24,031 nucleotides of DNA. Source: Saprospiraceae bacterium (GTDB lineage Bacteria > Bacteroidota > Bacteroidia > Chitinophagales > Saprospiraceae). A model generated the notes under the pieces. It did not search any database. It was not told the origin of the DNA and saw nothing but the letters and a program-made list of their open reading frames with translations. The stretch covers positions 1-24,031 of the forward strand of contig SLDF01000232.1 in the NCBI GenBank assembly GCA_007125435.1, in the 5' to 3' direction. The stretch's first letter is position 1. Every line of letters starts with the position of its first letter. Shown here one piece after another: positions 16,046-24,003 of this stretch. Position numbers and translations under genes: made by a program.

Positions 16046-16649
16046 CTATCTCATCTATTAGTTTTTGGATATCTTTCATAAATGCATCTACCTTATCAGG
16101 GTCTGTTCCGTCGCAATAAGCCCGTATGTGTCTATTTTTGTCCACTAATATAATATAGCCGCTATGGTCATAACCACCCGGTGCATTAGGATCCTCCTTA
16201 GCTATGGAGAAATAATCTTCTGCTATATCATAAAGGTCTTTTTTGTCACCTGTGACAAGGTGCCATCTATCAGATGAAATATTGAGCTTATCTGCAAACT
16301 TTCGGAGTGTTGGTACGGAGTCTCTCCTCGTATCAATACTATGCGACAAAAACTTCAATCTGCCCTCATCCGGAAAGGCGTCTCTAACTCTGATCAGTTG
16401 TTGTTTGACCTTCGGGCAGATTGTTGGGCATGTGGTGAAAAAGAAGTCAGCTATGTAAATATGATCTGCGAAAGTTTCATTTGTAATGATCTGACTATCC
16501 TGATCCATAAATGTGAAGTCTCTGATAGTATGATAGATAGTGTCGCCTTCTACAATATCGACTTCTCCATAAATGGGCAATTGTCTTTCTTCTTCTACAC
16601 AGGCGCTTAATATTGCCATCATAGCAATGGGTAATAATATATATTTCAT
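16035..16649 (-). CDS. SCO1/SenC family copper chaperone / thiol protein
   Basis: A 204-residue thioredoxin-fold lipoprotein (lipobox LSAC, Cys17). The copper-binding pair is Cys74 and Cys78 in CPTIC, and the conserved third ligand is His162 in GGYDHSGYIILVD. By family it delivers copper to, or keeps reduced, the Cu-A site of cytochrome c oxidase. It is the middle gene of a three-gene minus-strand operon: an unknown lipoprotein comes 8 bases before, and the cytochrome c gene overlaps its end. This setting fits a role in respiratory chain assembly. Confidence 0.95.
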   Translation of the reverse strand: MKYILLPIAMMAILSACVEEERQLPIYGEVDIVEGDTIYHTIRDFTFMDQDSQIITNETFADHIYIADFFFTTCPTICPKVKQQLIRVRDAFPDEGRLKFLSHSIDTRRDSVPTLRKFADKLNISSDRWHLVTGDKKDLYDIAEDYFSIAKEDPNAPGGYDHSGYIILVDKNRHIRAYCDGTDPDKVDAFMKDIQKLIDEIDEG

Positions 16650-16657
16650 TGTTGACT

Positions 16658-17101
16658 TTATTGGTTTTGCGTATTGAATAAGCTGTCGGCAGCAGACATG
16701 CTTGACAGCATCATGTCCCTGACTCTTATGATCTCCGATTTTTGTCTGAGTAAGAACACGTTCATGAGACTATCGTCACTGCCTTTCATTTCTTCAGATT
16801 CATCTGCGTAATCAGACATCCAGTCCCACATTGCATCTTCTGCTTTTTTGAGCGCTCGTATTGCAGAGGCAATGTTTTGTCTATCTGTAGAGTCTAAGTC
16901 TTCAAATTCTTCGGATTTGCTCCAATCCACCAAAGCTTCTTTTTGATAATGAATCTTAGGCATATCGGGCATGACAGAATCATGAATAGCCATGACCTCC
17001 TCTTCTAGCATCTGTAAACTGCTTTGGCTTGGTTCTTTGATACCACACGCTGAGATAAGCAAAATGGAGACCATCACTGCGAGAATATTATAATTTTTCA
17101 T
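16658..17101 (-). CDS. Small helical lipoprotein of unknown function, SCO1-linked
   Basis: 147 residues with a clear lipoprotein signal (LISAC, Cys19). The rest is predicted mostly helical and charged (Glu/Asp/Lys with Met), and contains SAIRALKKAEDAMWDWMSDY. No catalytic motif or Cys pair is visible. There are many Met residues but only one or two His, so a copper role cannot be claimed from composition. It is the first gene of the SCO1/cytochrome c operon, 8 bases before SCO1. Proteins of this type next to SCO1 are known in Bacteroidota only as hypothetical proteins. Confidence 0.85.
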   Translation of the reverse strand: MKNYNILAVMVSILLISACGIKEPSQSSLQMLEEEVMAIHDSVMPDMPKIHYQKEALVDWSKSEEFEDLDSTDRQNIASAIRALKKAEDAMWDWMSDYADESEEMKGSDDSLMNVFLLRQKSEIIRVRDMMLSSMSAADSLFNTQNQ

Positions 17102-17318
17102 TGTCTTTTACTTTTTGTCCTGGGGCCAAACACATCAGAATGTGATGTCTGGACTTCTATTTTAATTTGATTCCTTTCGTAACAACTTTTTAAATCGACT
17201 CAACTAAGTAAATAATACATTTTGCTGAAGGATAGTTTTAATTTATGATATTATTCGTCAGGGAAACTACTTTCGCTATCTTTCTGACCAACGCAGTTAA
17301 GATTGTAAATATGCCTTA

Positions 17319-18179
17319 CTAATATGATCTCATCATACTTTGAGGAATGCAGATGATGATATCTGCTTTGCCATGGTGCTCCTCATCAAGTTGGTCGATA
17401 TTATCCTGGTAAACGGTTGTTACTACCATTACCTTCAGGTCAGGGTTACCGACAGAGAGATAATATCCTATCCCTTCAAAATGATCCGAGTGGTAGCTGC
17501 CATTAAGATGTAGATAGACAGATTCTTTCTCATAAGTTTGTAGAATAGTATGCGCCATTGTAGCATCTCTGAGCGCCTGTGCCTCTACAAAGTATTTCTT
17601 CTCTTGTCCATGCGCAGACCCCATGCCTTGCAACTGTGCATATGTAGGTAAATCATAGTCTATTTCAAGTGGCATTGGGCACAAGTATGAGAGTGCCAGC
17701 TCTGACAGCTTGTCAAACACTTCGAAACCGTTGTTGTACAGTGCATTCACATACCTACCCGGCGCATTCGTGCCATAAAACTTAATATCATTAGCCCTGC
17801 AATATTCGACTATTGGTTTATAATCTGTCTTGTAGTTGTTCCAAAGTCGTGCTTCAGCTTCAAACTTTTTAGTGGTGATGATATCCTGCAAGTATTCATC
17901 AATAATGATCTGATTATCTGTCTCAAACATTTCGGCGCCGACAATGACTCGCTCACCTTTCTGAGCATGCAGAGCTTTTAGTAATTCTGACTGCAGCCAA
18001 TGCGAGATAGGTTGGTCATGAAACTCCCCAAAGAGGATAACATCAGCAGCACTAGATTGATCGATAACCTGCTCGAAATTGATCTCATTTCCACTCCTGT
18101 CATACAGCTTGAATGCGCGATCCTGAGCTTGCATGATTGAAAAAGAAGCTAAAAGATAAAAACATAGCGTTTTATACAT
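17319..18179 (-). CDS. ChaN family (DUF399) haem-/iron-related protein
   Basis: 286 residues with an N-terminal signal peptide (about 1-18, ending MQA before Gln19) and no lipobox Cys, unlike many ChaN proteins. Family motifs are GEFHD (51-55), GAEMFETDNQ (81-90), NAPGRYVN, QALRDATMA and NGSYHSDHFEGIGYY. ChaN of Campylobacter is an iron-regulated lipoprotein that binds haem and has the fold of the erythromycin esterase/Tiki group; the exact reaction is not settled. It is read in the same direction as the SCO1 operon but lies 217 bases upstream of it, so it is probably a separate unit. Confidence 0.88.
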   Translation of the reverse strand: MYKTLCFYLLASFSIMQAQDRAFKLYDRSGNEINFEQVIDQSSAADVILFGEFHDQPISHWLQSELLKALHAQKGERVIVGAEMFETDNQIIIDEYLQDIITTKKFEAEARLWNNYKTDYKPIVEYCRANDIKFYGTNAPGRYVNALYNNGFEVFDKLSELALSYLCPMPLEIDYDLPTYAQLQGMGSAHGQEKKYFVEAQALRDATMAHTILQTYEKESVYLHLNGSYHSDHFEGIGYYLSVGNPDLKVMVVTTVYQDNIDQLDEEHHGKADIIICIPQSMMRSY

Positions 18180-18269
18180 TATTCGTTATTTTATGATTCA
18201 AATCGGTTGTATTTCATTTTGTCGCTTTGGGCATCACCCTCCTCCTGTCGTCGTCGGGTCGCTTTTTAG

Positions 18270-18428
18270 AGTCTGAAAACAGCCATCTTAACGATCCCAA
18301 GTCTTGCTCTTTTGAGCGATATCTTCGAAAAAAAATACTTATATAGCTTGGGCTATGCGCGTATTTTCTTTCTTTGATCTCACTCAAAATAGCTGCGACT
18401 TAGATCATACGACGGTTGTTTTCAGACT
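18270..18428. repeat. ~160-bp imperfect palindrome
   Basis: The left arm begins AGTCTGAAAACA (18270-18281) and the right arm ends in its exact reverse complement (18417-18428). Going inward, the arms keep matching over about 75 bases each, including TTTTGAG..GA.ATC and GAAA.AAAATAC, with scattered differences, up to ATAGC/GCTAT around a short centre near 18348. As RNA this would form one long hairpin. I see no reading frame across it. Confidence 0.8.
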
Positions 18429-18645
18429 CGTTCCAGGGCTCACTATTCGTTCGGCCTCTGCTTCGCTAACGCTGCACAGAGTCTGGCTCCTAGCGTCGCC
18501 ACCCTTACACATCGCTGATGCAACACAGGAGAAAAAATAAATAGCTACAATTCATTATGCCAAAGATACAGCCTTTAAAATTAAGAATGAAACCCAATAG
18601 GTTATAGCAGATGTAATACGATTTGAAATGTGCCAAGTCAATAAT

Positions 18646-18690
18646 ATGACCTAATGGTGCATGACTGAATGGTGCATGACTGAATGGTGC
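18646..18690 (+). repeat. 15-bp tandem repeat, three units
   Basis: Three units of ATGACTGAATGGTGC stand head to tail; the first differs at two positions (ATGACCTAATGGTGC). It lies in non-coding DNA and is not CRISPR-like because there are no spacers. Confidence 0.85.
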
Positions 18691-18726
18691 GCAGCAATTT
18701 GGTTGACTAAGTGTCAAGCAAATAAT

Positions 18727-18885
18727 GAAGGAACCGAGCCGCCTCTGGCTCGGCATCACTGTATCTAAATAAAATCGCCATAATGAGTAAACTAGAAAAT
18801 GATAATAAAACATACAGCCGCCCTCGGCTCAGCTTCTTCAAGTCTTGATCAAAGTCGCAATCCTACACGAAGGAACCGAGCCGCC
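18727..18885 (+). repeat. 17-bp direct repeat pair
   Basis: GAAGGAACCGAGCCGCC occurs at 18727-18743 and again at 18869-18885. The first copy continues into a CCGAGCC/GGCTCGG hairpin. The second is followed by GCGCAGC, which also occurs beside the 15-bp tandem repeat. They look like fragments of one repeated sequence. Confidence 0.7.
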
Positions 18886-19107
18886 ACTGTTGCGCAGCGC
18901 TGATGCATGACCAGAAAAAACAACATTTTGAAATGTACCCAAACAACTTGACCGAACTACCAATAAAATTAAATGAAAACAGGCGTCTTCAAGCAACCAG
19001 GATCTAGCAACTAGCTTCAAACCTAAACAGGGGAGATAGCAGCGCTATCGCAGCGTAAACGTCAAGCAAAGGCGCTCTATCCGAATGCTTGACATTAAAC
19101 AGCGAAA

Positions 19108-19142
19108 AACCGACAACCGACAAATGACAACTGACAACTGAT
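19108..19142 (+). repeat. 7-bp tandem repeat (AACYGAC), five units
   Basis: The units are AACCGAC, AACCGAC, AAATGAC, AACTGAC and AACTGAT. The array ends six bases before repeat copy C. Confidence 0.75.
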
Positions 19143-19147
19143 TAACT

Positions 19148-19298
19148 GCGTGAGGGATAGAAGTGATATGAGTGGCTGACGAATGGATAGCAGGAACATG
19201 CAGATAGGGGCGACCAAAGGAAGCCACTAGATGCATCGTGACTGCCCATGAGACAGTCAGGAATACAAACGGATAGCCCGACCCGTAGGGTCACGCCC
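19148..19298 (+). repeat. Dispersed structured repeat, copy C
   Basis: It is nearly identical to copy B (3025-3197) for about 130 bases, starting GCGTGAGGGATAG and running through CGGATAGCCCGACCC to CACGCCC. The right-end stem is shorter here (GACCC/GGGTC, 19280-19284 with 19288-19292) than in copies A and B. One change in the inner TGACTGCC hairpin breaks a pair, so the copy may be decaying or that stem may not matter. Confidence 0.8.
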
Positions 19299-19417
19299 AA
19301 AGAAAAAATCTGTAAAATCAATGTGTAAGTCCTTAACTGTTATAGATTTCCTATAATATTATTTTTTATCAACTAAGGCGAGCTTTTAGGGTTTTGAATA
19401 ATAGAAAATGTAATCGA

Positions 19418-20854
19418 ATGAAAGAAGGTGGTAAAAAGACAGCGATCATATGGTTTAGACAGGATCTAAGGCTGCATGACAATGAAGCACTGCACGATGC
19501 AATGGCGGTTGCGGATCATATCGTATTTGCCTATATATTTGATGAAAGGTGGTTTAATGATAGTACGAGTTTTGGCTTCAAGAAAACCGGACGTCATAGA
19601 GCAAAATTTATTTTGGAATCTGTAGCAGACCTCAGGGCATCGCTGCGCGAAATGGGTCAAGACCTGTATGTAAGGATTGGTAAACCGGAAGAAGAGATTT
19701 TTGAACTGGCTAAGCAAGTCAAGAGCAGTTGGGTCTATTGTAATCGTGAGCGCACTAGTGAAGAAGTCAGGGTACAATCAGCACTGGAGAAAAATCTCTG
19801 GACAGTCGGTCAGGAGCTTCGATTTTACAGAGGAAAAATGCTCTTGTACACGGCCGATTTGCCTTTTCCAGTGACGCAGACGCCTGATACTTTTACACAG
19901 TTTAGGAAGGAGGTGGAGAAGGAAGTGGCATATAGAGAACCGTTTAGTCGACCAGAGCACCTACCTGATGATGGCGGTGCGCCCATTGCGTATAATGAAT
20001 TGCCAACATTGTCTGAGCTCGGGTATGAGGAGTCCGAGTCAGATGATCGCGCTGTAATCCCATTCAAAGGAGGGGAGAGATCTGGTCTAGAGAGGCTGAA
20101 GTACTATCTCTGGGATACGCAGTTACTATCTATGTATAAGGAGACAAGGAATGGATTGCTAGGCGGGGACTATAGCTCTAAATTTTCTCCATGGTTAGCT
20201 CAGGGTTGTCTTTCACCAAAGCTGATAGTACACGAAATAAGAAAGTACGAAAGTGTATATGGTGCGAATAAGTCAACATATTGGTTAATTTTTGAGCTGC
20301 TGTGGCGTGACTTCTTCCGGTTCATGGGTAAAAAATACGGTGATCTTATATTTAAAGTCAGCGGGACTCGCGGTATAATGCCTGAATACATGGGCGAAGA
20401 TGATGATAAGATTCAAAAATGGATAAACGGGGAGACAGGTATTCCATTTATTGATGCTAATATGCGTGAACTGAAGGCCACAGGGTTTATGTCCAACCGC
20501 GGTCGTCAGAATGTGGCTTCATTTTTTATTAAAGATCTGGAGCAAAACTGGCTGATAGGAGCAGAGTATTTTGAGTCTGTTTTGATTGATTATGATCCGT
20601 GCAGTAACTATGGCAACTGGAACTATATAGCTGGTGTGGGTGCAGATCCTAGAGAAGACCGATACTTTAATATCATGAGCCAAGCCAAGCGCTATGATCC
20701 AAAGGGAGACTATGTAAGATACTGGATCCCTGAACTGGGTGCAATAGAAGGTGGCGATATACATCATCCTGAGGGATATGATAAAATTTTATCAGGAAAT
20801 ATGGACGCGAGCCCCTACTTGTCACCAGTTGTTAGTGCTAAAAGATGGTTGTAG
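19418..20854 (+). CDS. DASH-type cryptochrome / single-strand DNA photolyase
   Basis: The frame opens at TTG 19394, but ATG 19418 puts the family start (KTAIIWFRQDLRLHDN) close to the N-terminus, so I chose it (478 residues). The N-terminal alpha/beta domain covers about 8-135 and the FAD domain about 200-478. DASH-class motifs are FSPWLAQGCLSP, WRDFFRFM, TGIPFIDANMRELKATGFMSNRGRQNVASF (given in part here), the FAD/CPD region YDPCSNYGNWNYIAGVG, and RYFNIMSQAKRYDP..DYVR.WIPEL. It should be a soluble FAD enzyme that repairs pyrimidine dimers, mainly in single-stranded DNA, with light, and may also act as a blue-light sensor. A cytochrome c'-like lipoprotein gene follows after 44 bases. Confidence 0.95.
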   Translation: MKEGGKKTAIIWFRQDLRLHDNEALHDAMAVADHIVFAYIFDERWFNDSTSFGFKKTGRHRAKFILESVADLRASLREMGQDLYVRIGKPEEEIFELAKQVKSSWVYCNRERTSEEVRVQSALEKNLWTVGQELRFYRGKMLLYTADLPFPVTQTPDTFTQFRKEVEKEVAYREPFSRPEHLPDDGGAPIAYNELPTLSELGYEESESDDRAVIPFKGGERSGLERLKYYLWDTQLLSMYKETRNGLLGGDYSSKFSPWLAQGCLSPKLIVHEIRKYESVYGANKSTYWLIFELLWRDFFRFMGKKYGDLIFKVSGTRGIMPEYMGEDDDKIQKWINGETGIPFIDANMRELKATGFMSNRGRQNVASFFIKDLEQNWLIGAEYFESVLIDYDPCSNYGNWNYIAGVGADPREDRYFNIMSQAKRYDPKGDYVRYWIPELGAIEGGDIHHPEGYDKILSGNMDASPYLSPVVSAKRWL

Positions 20855-20898
20855 TTGTAGACTAATTTTATTATATTGCAGTCAAATTTAAAGCGTTT

Positions 20899-21402
20899 AT
20901 GAAATCAATTCAAGTTGTCTTTTTGCTTTGGCTTTCTGTATCGATGGTAGGATGCCTTGTTGTCGAATCAGGAGAGGGCAAATCATATGGTTCTCAAGAC
21001 TGGCTATCAGGTACAGATGATGAAAGATGGTCAACAGTCGCAGATCAGTTTGGAGGATTTGCTCATGCTATGCACGAAATACAGTATCGATACCAAGAGC
21101 TATACTGGGCCGGACTGGATGGTAATTGGGAATATGCATTGCACCATCTGGAACACATCGAAGAAGCTATGGAAGCTGGCCTTGAAAGGCGCCCTGCGAG
21201 AGCAAAGTCTGCTACATCATTTGTTAATGATAACATTCCTGCTCTAGAAAAAGTCCTTGAGGATGGTGATAGTGAAGGCTTTGAAGCAGCTTTTGAAGTA
21301 TTCAGAATATCGTGTAATTCATGTCATGCTATGGAAGATATGCCCTTCATACACGTCAAGACACCTGAGATACGGATGACAGTTATTGGGCTGCCCAATT
21401 AA
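20899..21402 (+). CDS. Cytochrome c'-like (class II) lipoprotein
   Basis: A 167-residue protein with lipobox SMVGC (Cys19). It is mainly alpha-helical, and a single haem-attachment site CNSCH (139-143) lies near the C-terminus, as in the four-helix cytochrome c' and c-556 group. The conserved aromatic/His-rich helices (HAMHEIQYRYQELYWAGLDGNWEYALHH in part) fit that fold. It should be membrane-anchored on the periplasmic side and carry one haem; electron transfer or gas binding is possible. It is 44 bases downstream of the DASH gene in the same direction, so co-transcription is possible, but no shared function is known to me. Confidence 0.88.
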   Translation: MKSIQVVFLLWLSVSMVGCLVVESGEGKSYGSQDWLSGTDDERWSTVADQFGGFAHAMHEIQYRYQELYWAGLDGNWEYALHHLEHIEEAMEAGLERRPARAKSATSFVNDNIPALEKVLEDGDSEGFEAAFEVFRISCNSCHAMEDMPFIHVKTPEIRMTVIGLPN

Positions 21403-21478
21403 TTTTATCAACCAAACTGCAAACTAGCGTATTCACCTCTGATGGATACCAGAAGGTTTAACTCGGTTTGACTTAGAC

Positions 21479-22531
21479 TCATTTATTATTACCTTTGATG
21501 TAGTTCAAGGCATAAGCTTCTGCTTCATTAATTTCTCTGAATAACTTAGAAAAGTAATCAGCCGCATCTGTATTGCCCTTTCCTTTAAGTTTAATCGTTG
21601 ACTGCTGAAGGTTTTTTCGCCATTGATCAGTTTTCTTGGCAATGATTTCACTATCGCATTCCAGAAAGTTTGGATTGGTATGTGTAATAAGCAATTTGTT
21701 GTTGTCCTCATTACCGGCTAGCATGAAGCTATTGGTATTAATAATATTATTGTTGAATACAGTGAAATTAGCGCCTGGTTTGGTTGAGTTTGATGGTTTT
21801 TTACCCTGTTCACACCATTGTCTTGAAGATAAAGTAATCTCTCTTATGGCCTTTATGATTTTGAGGGCATCTTTTGCGTTTTTAAACATATCATGCGTAA
21901 GCATATATTTTACCTGTTCTAATGTCATCTGCCAAATAAAAGGACTCCAAAGCTCAGTGGACGGAATTTGTGTGTACCTTTTCCAGGCGTCTTGCATTAG
22001 CTTTATCTCATAGTCACTAACCAAGTCGATCGAAAAAGACAATTTGTCCTTGTAAAAAGGAAGCTGCCAATTCACTTTAGAGTATATAAACAGTTTAAAT
22101 GCTCCAAGCAGAGGATTAGAAAAGAAATAAAAAACTGGTATTTCACGAGTGACAAATTTTATTTCAGGGTCTTCTAAGTCGTCCAGGCTATCAAGCAAAT
22201 TATGTAATAAGCCTAAATAAGAGGCCTTATTATGAGCGATAGTGACGCCGGATATATCGAAAGGAACGACATGGTGGCTCTCATTGAGAAAAGAGTCGAT
22301 AGAATAATTCGTCAGCTTAGAAATTACAGCTAAATCACCGATTGAAAATTGGGTCTTACCCGAGTGTTTCTTGTAGAAAGTACTATGAGAAACACCCATG
22401 GCATGATAGAAGTCAGATTTCTTTAGTTTTTTTGCAATTAAGAAGGTAGTAATGATGTTTCTGACTTTAAGCTGTAATGCATTGTTGAACCTTGAGGAGT
22501 TTTGCATAACTAATAGATTTAGTGTTTCCAT
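21479..22531 (-). CDS. Helix-turn-helix DNA-binding protein with a large unassigned C-terminal region
   Basis: 350 residues without signal peptide or membrane span. Residues about 20-85 form a XRE/Cro-like helix-turn-helix: LKVRNIITTFLIAKKLKKSD, then FYHAMGVSHSTFYKKHSG, then FSIGDLAVISKLTNYSIDSFL. The remaining 260 residues show no motif that I recognise; two hydrophobic patches near 130-160 (VFYFFSNPLLGAFKLFIYSK) may form the core of a sensing or dimer domain. The start could be Met1 or Met9. It lies alone, convergent with the cytochrome gene. A role as a transcription factor is likely; the target is unknown. Confidence 0.8.
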   Translation of the reverse strand: METLNLLVMQNSSRFNNALQLKVRNIITTFLIAKKLKKSDFYHAMGVSHSTFYKKHSGKTQFSIGDLAVISKLTNYSIDSFLNESHHVVPFDISGVTIAHNKASYLGLLHNLLDSLDDLEDPEIKFVTREIPVFYFFSNPLLGAFKLFIYSKVNWQLPFYKDKLSFSIDLVSDYEIKLMQDAWKRYTQIPSTELWSPFIWQMTLEQVKYMLTHDMFKNAKDALKIIKAIREITLSSRQWCEQGKKPSNSTKPGANFTVFNNNIINTNSFMLAGNEDNNKLLITHTNPNFLECDSEIIAKKTDQWRKNLQQSTIKLKGKGNTDAADYFSKLFREINEAEAYALNYIKGNNK

Positions 22532-22681
22532 TGGTAAATTTACACTAAATTAACATATTGGCAAAATATTTCATATAAAAATTTGTGAAAAAAGTAAAAG
22601 CTAGAAACTGGTTTTATTTTCTATTATTTATTGGCATAGCTTTTATCTGATTTGAATACTCTTTCGTGCACAAGCATAAAT

Positions 22682-22723
22682 AAGCCTCAAACTTTTAGGG
22701 ATAGGCCTATAAGTTTGAGGCTT
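22682..22723 (-). terminator. Hairpin terminator candidate downstream of ornithine aminotransferase
   Basis: A perfect 13-bp stem AAGCCTCAAACTT (22682-22694) / AAGTTTGAGGCTT (22711-22723) has a 16-base loop that itself contains the palindrome ATAGGCCTAT. It lies 45 bases after the end of the minus-strand gene at 22768. On that strand the T tail is weak (ATTTATG), so termination may be only partial. Confidence 0.65.
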
Positions 22724-22767
22724 GAAATGTAAATATTTTAAGCTGTTATAGCGATAATCGCTAAGAT

Positions 22768-24003
22768 CTAAAACGAACTACATGTCTTGACTATGATGTC
22801 GATGCATTCATGAAGTTGATCTTCGGTCATGACCAGTGGAGGGGCAAAGCGAATTATGTTACCGTGAGTGGGTTTAGCTAGTAGACCATTCTCTGCAAGT
22901 TGGAGACAGATATTCCACGCCGTATTGCTTTTCTCATTCTCACTAATAACTATGGCATTGAGCAAACCTTTGCCTCTTACAAGCTCTACTATACCATGGG
23001 CATCAACAAGTTCTTTTTGTATTCGATCTCTGAAAATTTGACCAAGTCTATTGGCTTTAGCACTGAGATCTTCATCCAAAATGACTTCAATGGCTGCCTT
23101 AGCTACTGCACACGCTAATGGGTTGCCACCAAAAGTAGAACCATGTTCTCCAGGCTTAATAGTGAGCATGATTTCATCTCTACACAAGACAGCTGACACT
23201 GGGAAAACTCCTCCTGACAGGGCTTTGCCAAGAATTAAAATATCGGGCTTAAACCCTTCATGATCACAGCAAATCATCTTTCCGGTTCGCGCGATTCCTG
23301 TTTGTACTTCGTCGGCGATGAACAGGACATTATATTGCTGGCAAAGTTCGTAAGCTTTTTTCAGGTAGCCCTTATCCGGTACATTTACACCTGCTTCCCC
23401 CTGGATAGGTTCGACCATGAATCCGGCTACATTAGGGTCTTTTAGCGCTTCTTCCAGTGCACTTAAGTCATTGTAGGGTATCAATTCGAAGCCCGGCATG
23501 AAAGGACCAAAGCCTTTAGTACTGGTAGGGTCAGTAGAAGATGATATCGCGGCCATAGTTCGTCCCCAAAAATTTCCTTCTACAAATATGACTTTTGCTT
23601 TATTTTCTGCTATACCTTTCACATCATATCCCCATCTCCGACAAAGCTTAACGGCTGTCTCACCACCTTCAACACCTGTATTCATGGGTAGTATTTTGTC
23701 ATAACCAAACACCTCTGTCATAAACTTTTCATAAGGTCCTAGTTGATCATTATGGAAAGCCCGGGAAGTCAACGTCAATTGATCCGCCTGTTGTTTCAAT
23801 GCATCTATGATTTTTGGATGACAGTGTCCCTGATTGACCGCTGAGTATGCAGATAAAAAGTCGTAATACCTTTTACCTTCTACATCCCAGACAAATACCC
23901 CTTCGCCTTTTTCTAAGACTACAGGTAAAGGGTGATAATTGTGAGCACCGTATTTTTCTTCTAATGCGATGTATGCTGAAGCTGATTGAACTTGATTTTC
24001 CAT
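22768..24003 (-). CDS. rocD: Ornithine--oxo-acid aminotransferase
   Basis: A 411-residue class III PLP aminotransferase of normal length. It moves the delta-amino group of ornithine to 2-oxoglutarate, giving glutamate semialdehyde, in arginine/ornithine breakdown and proline interconversion. Visible sites are SAYSAVNQGHCHP (substrate/PLP entry loop), NTGVEGGETAVKL, the FIADEVQTG motif (Asp231), the PLP Lys260 in ILGKALSGG, and GSTFGGNPLA. The sequence resembles ornithine aminotransferase more than acetylornithine or GABA aminotransferase, as judged by MNTGVEGGETA and YSAVNQGHCHP. It stands alone in this window; its promoter falls at or beyond the right edge. Confidence 0.95.
   Translation of the reverse strand: MENQVQSASAYIALEEKYGAHNYHPLPVVLEKGEGVFVWDVEGKRYYDFLSAYSAVNQGHCHPKIIDALKQQADQLTLTSRAFHNDQLGPYEKFMTEVFGYDKILPMNTGVEGGETAVKLCRRWGYDVKGIAENKAKVIFVEGNFWGRTMAAISSSTDPTSTKGFGPFMPGFELIPYNDLSALEEALKDPNVAGFMVEPIQGEAGVNVPDKGYLKKAYELCQQYNVLFIADEVQTGIARTGKMICCDHEGFKPDILILGKALSGGVFPVSAVLCRDEIMLTIKPGEHGSTFGGNPLACAVAKAAIEVILDEDLSAKANRLGQIFRDRIQKELVDAHGIVELVRGKGLLNAIVISENEKSNTAWNICLQLAENGLLAKPTHGNIIRFAPPLVMTEDQLHECIDIIVKTCSSF

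Larger units (their letters stand above)
18180..19417. other. 1.2-kb repeat-rich non-coding block
   Basis: There is no convincing gene here. Going left to right it holds a TTTGGGC..CACCCT/GGGTCG segment like the GC-rich end of the dispersed repeat (about 18224-18262), a long imperfect palindrome (18270-18428), a 15-bp tandem repeat (18646-18690), two copies of a 17-bp sequence (18727 and 18869), a 7-bp tandem repeat (19108-19142) and repeat copy C (19148-19298). The last 90 bases before the cryptochrome gene are AT-rich and should hold its promoter. Confidence 0.7.

Noticed and set aside
18646..18690. Possible CRISPR array from the repeated 15-mers
   Set aside because: The units are directly adjacent without spacers, only 15 bp long, and no cas genes are nearby.
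18505..18813. Minus-strand open frame of about 100 residues in the repeat block
   Set aside because: It runs through the tandem repeat and the direct repeat (it reads the 15-bp unit as a peptide repeat), has odd composition and no start signal. It is most likely a chance frame in repetitive DNA.
19394..19417. TTG 19394 as start of the cryptochrome
   Set aside because: The extra eight residues are not part of the family start, and ATG 19418 lies right before the conserved region.
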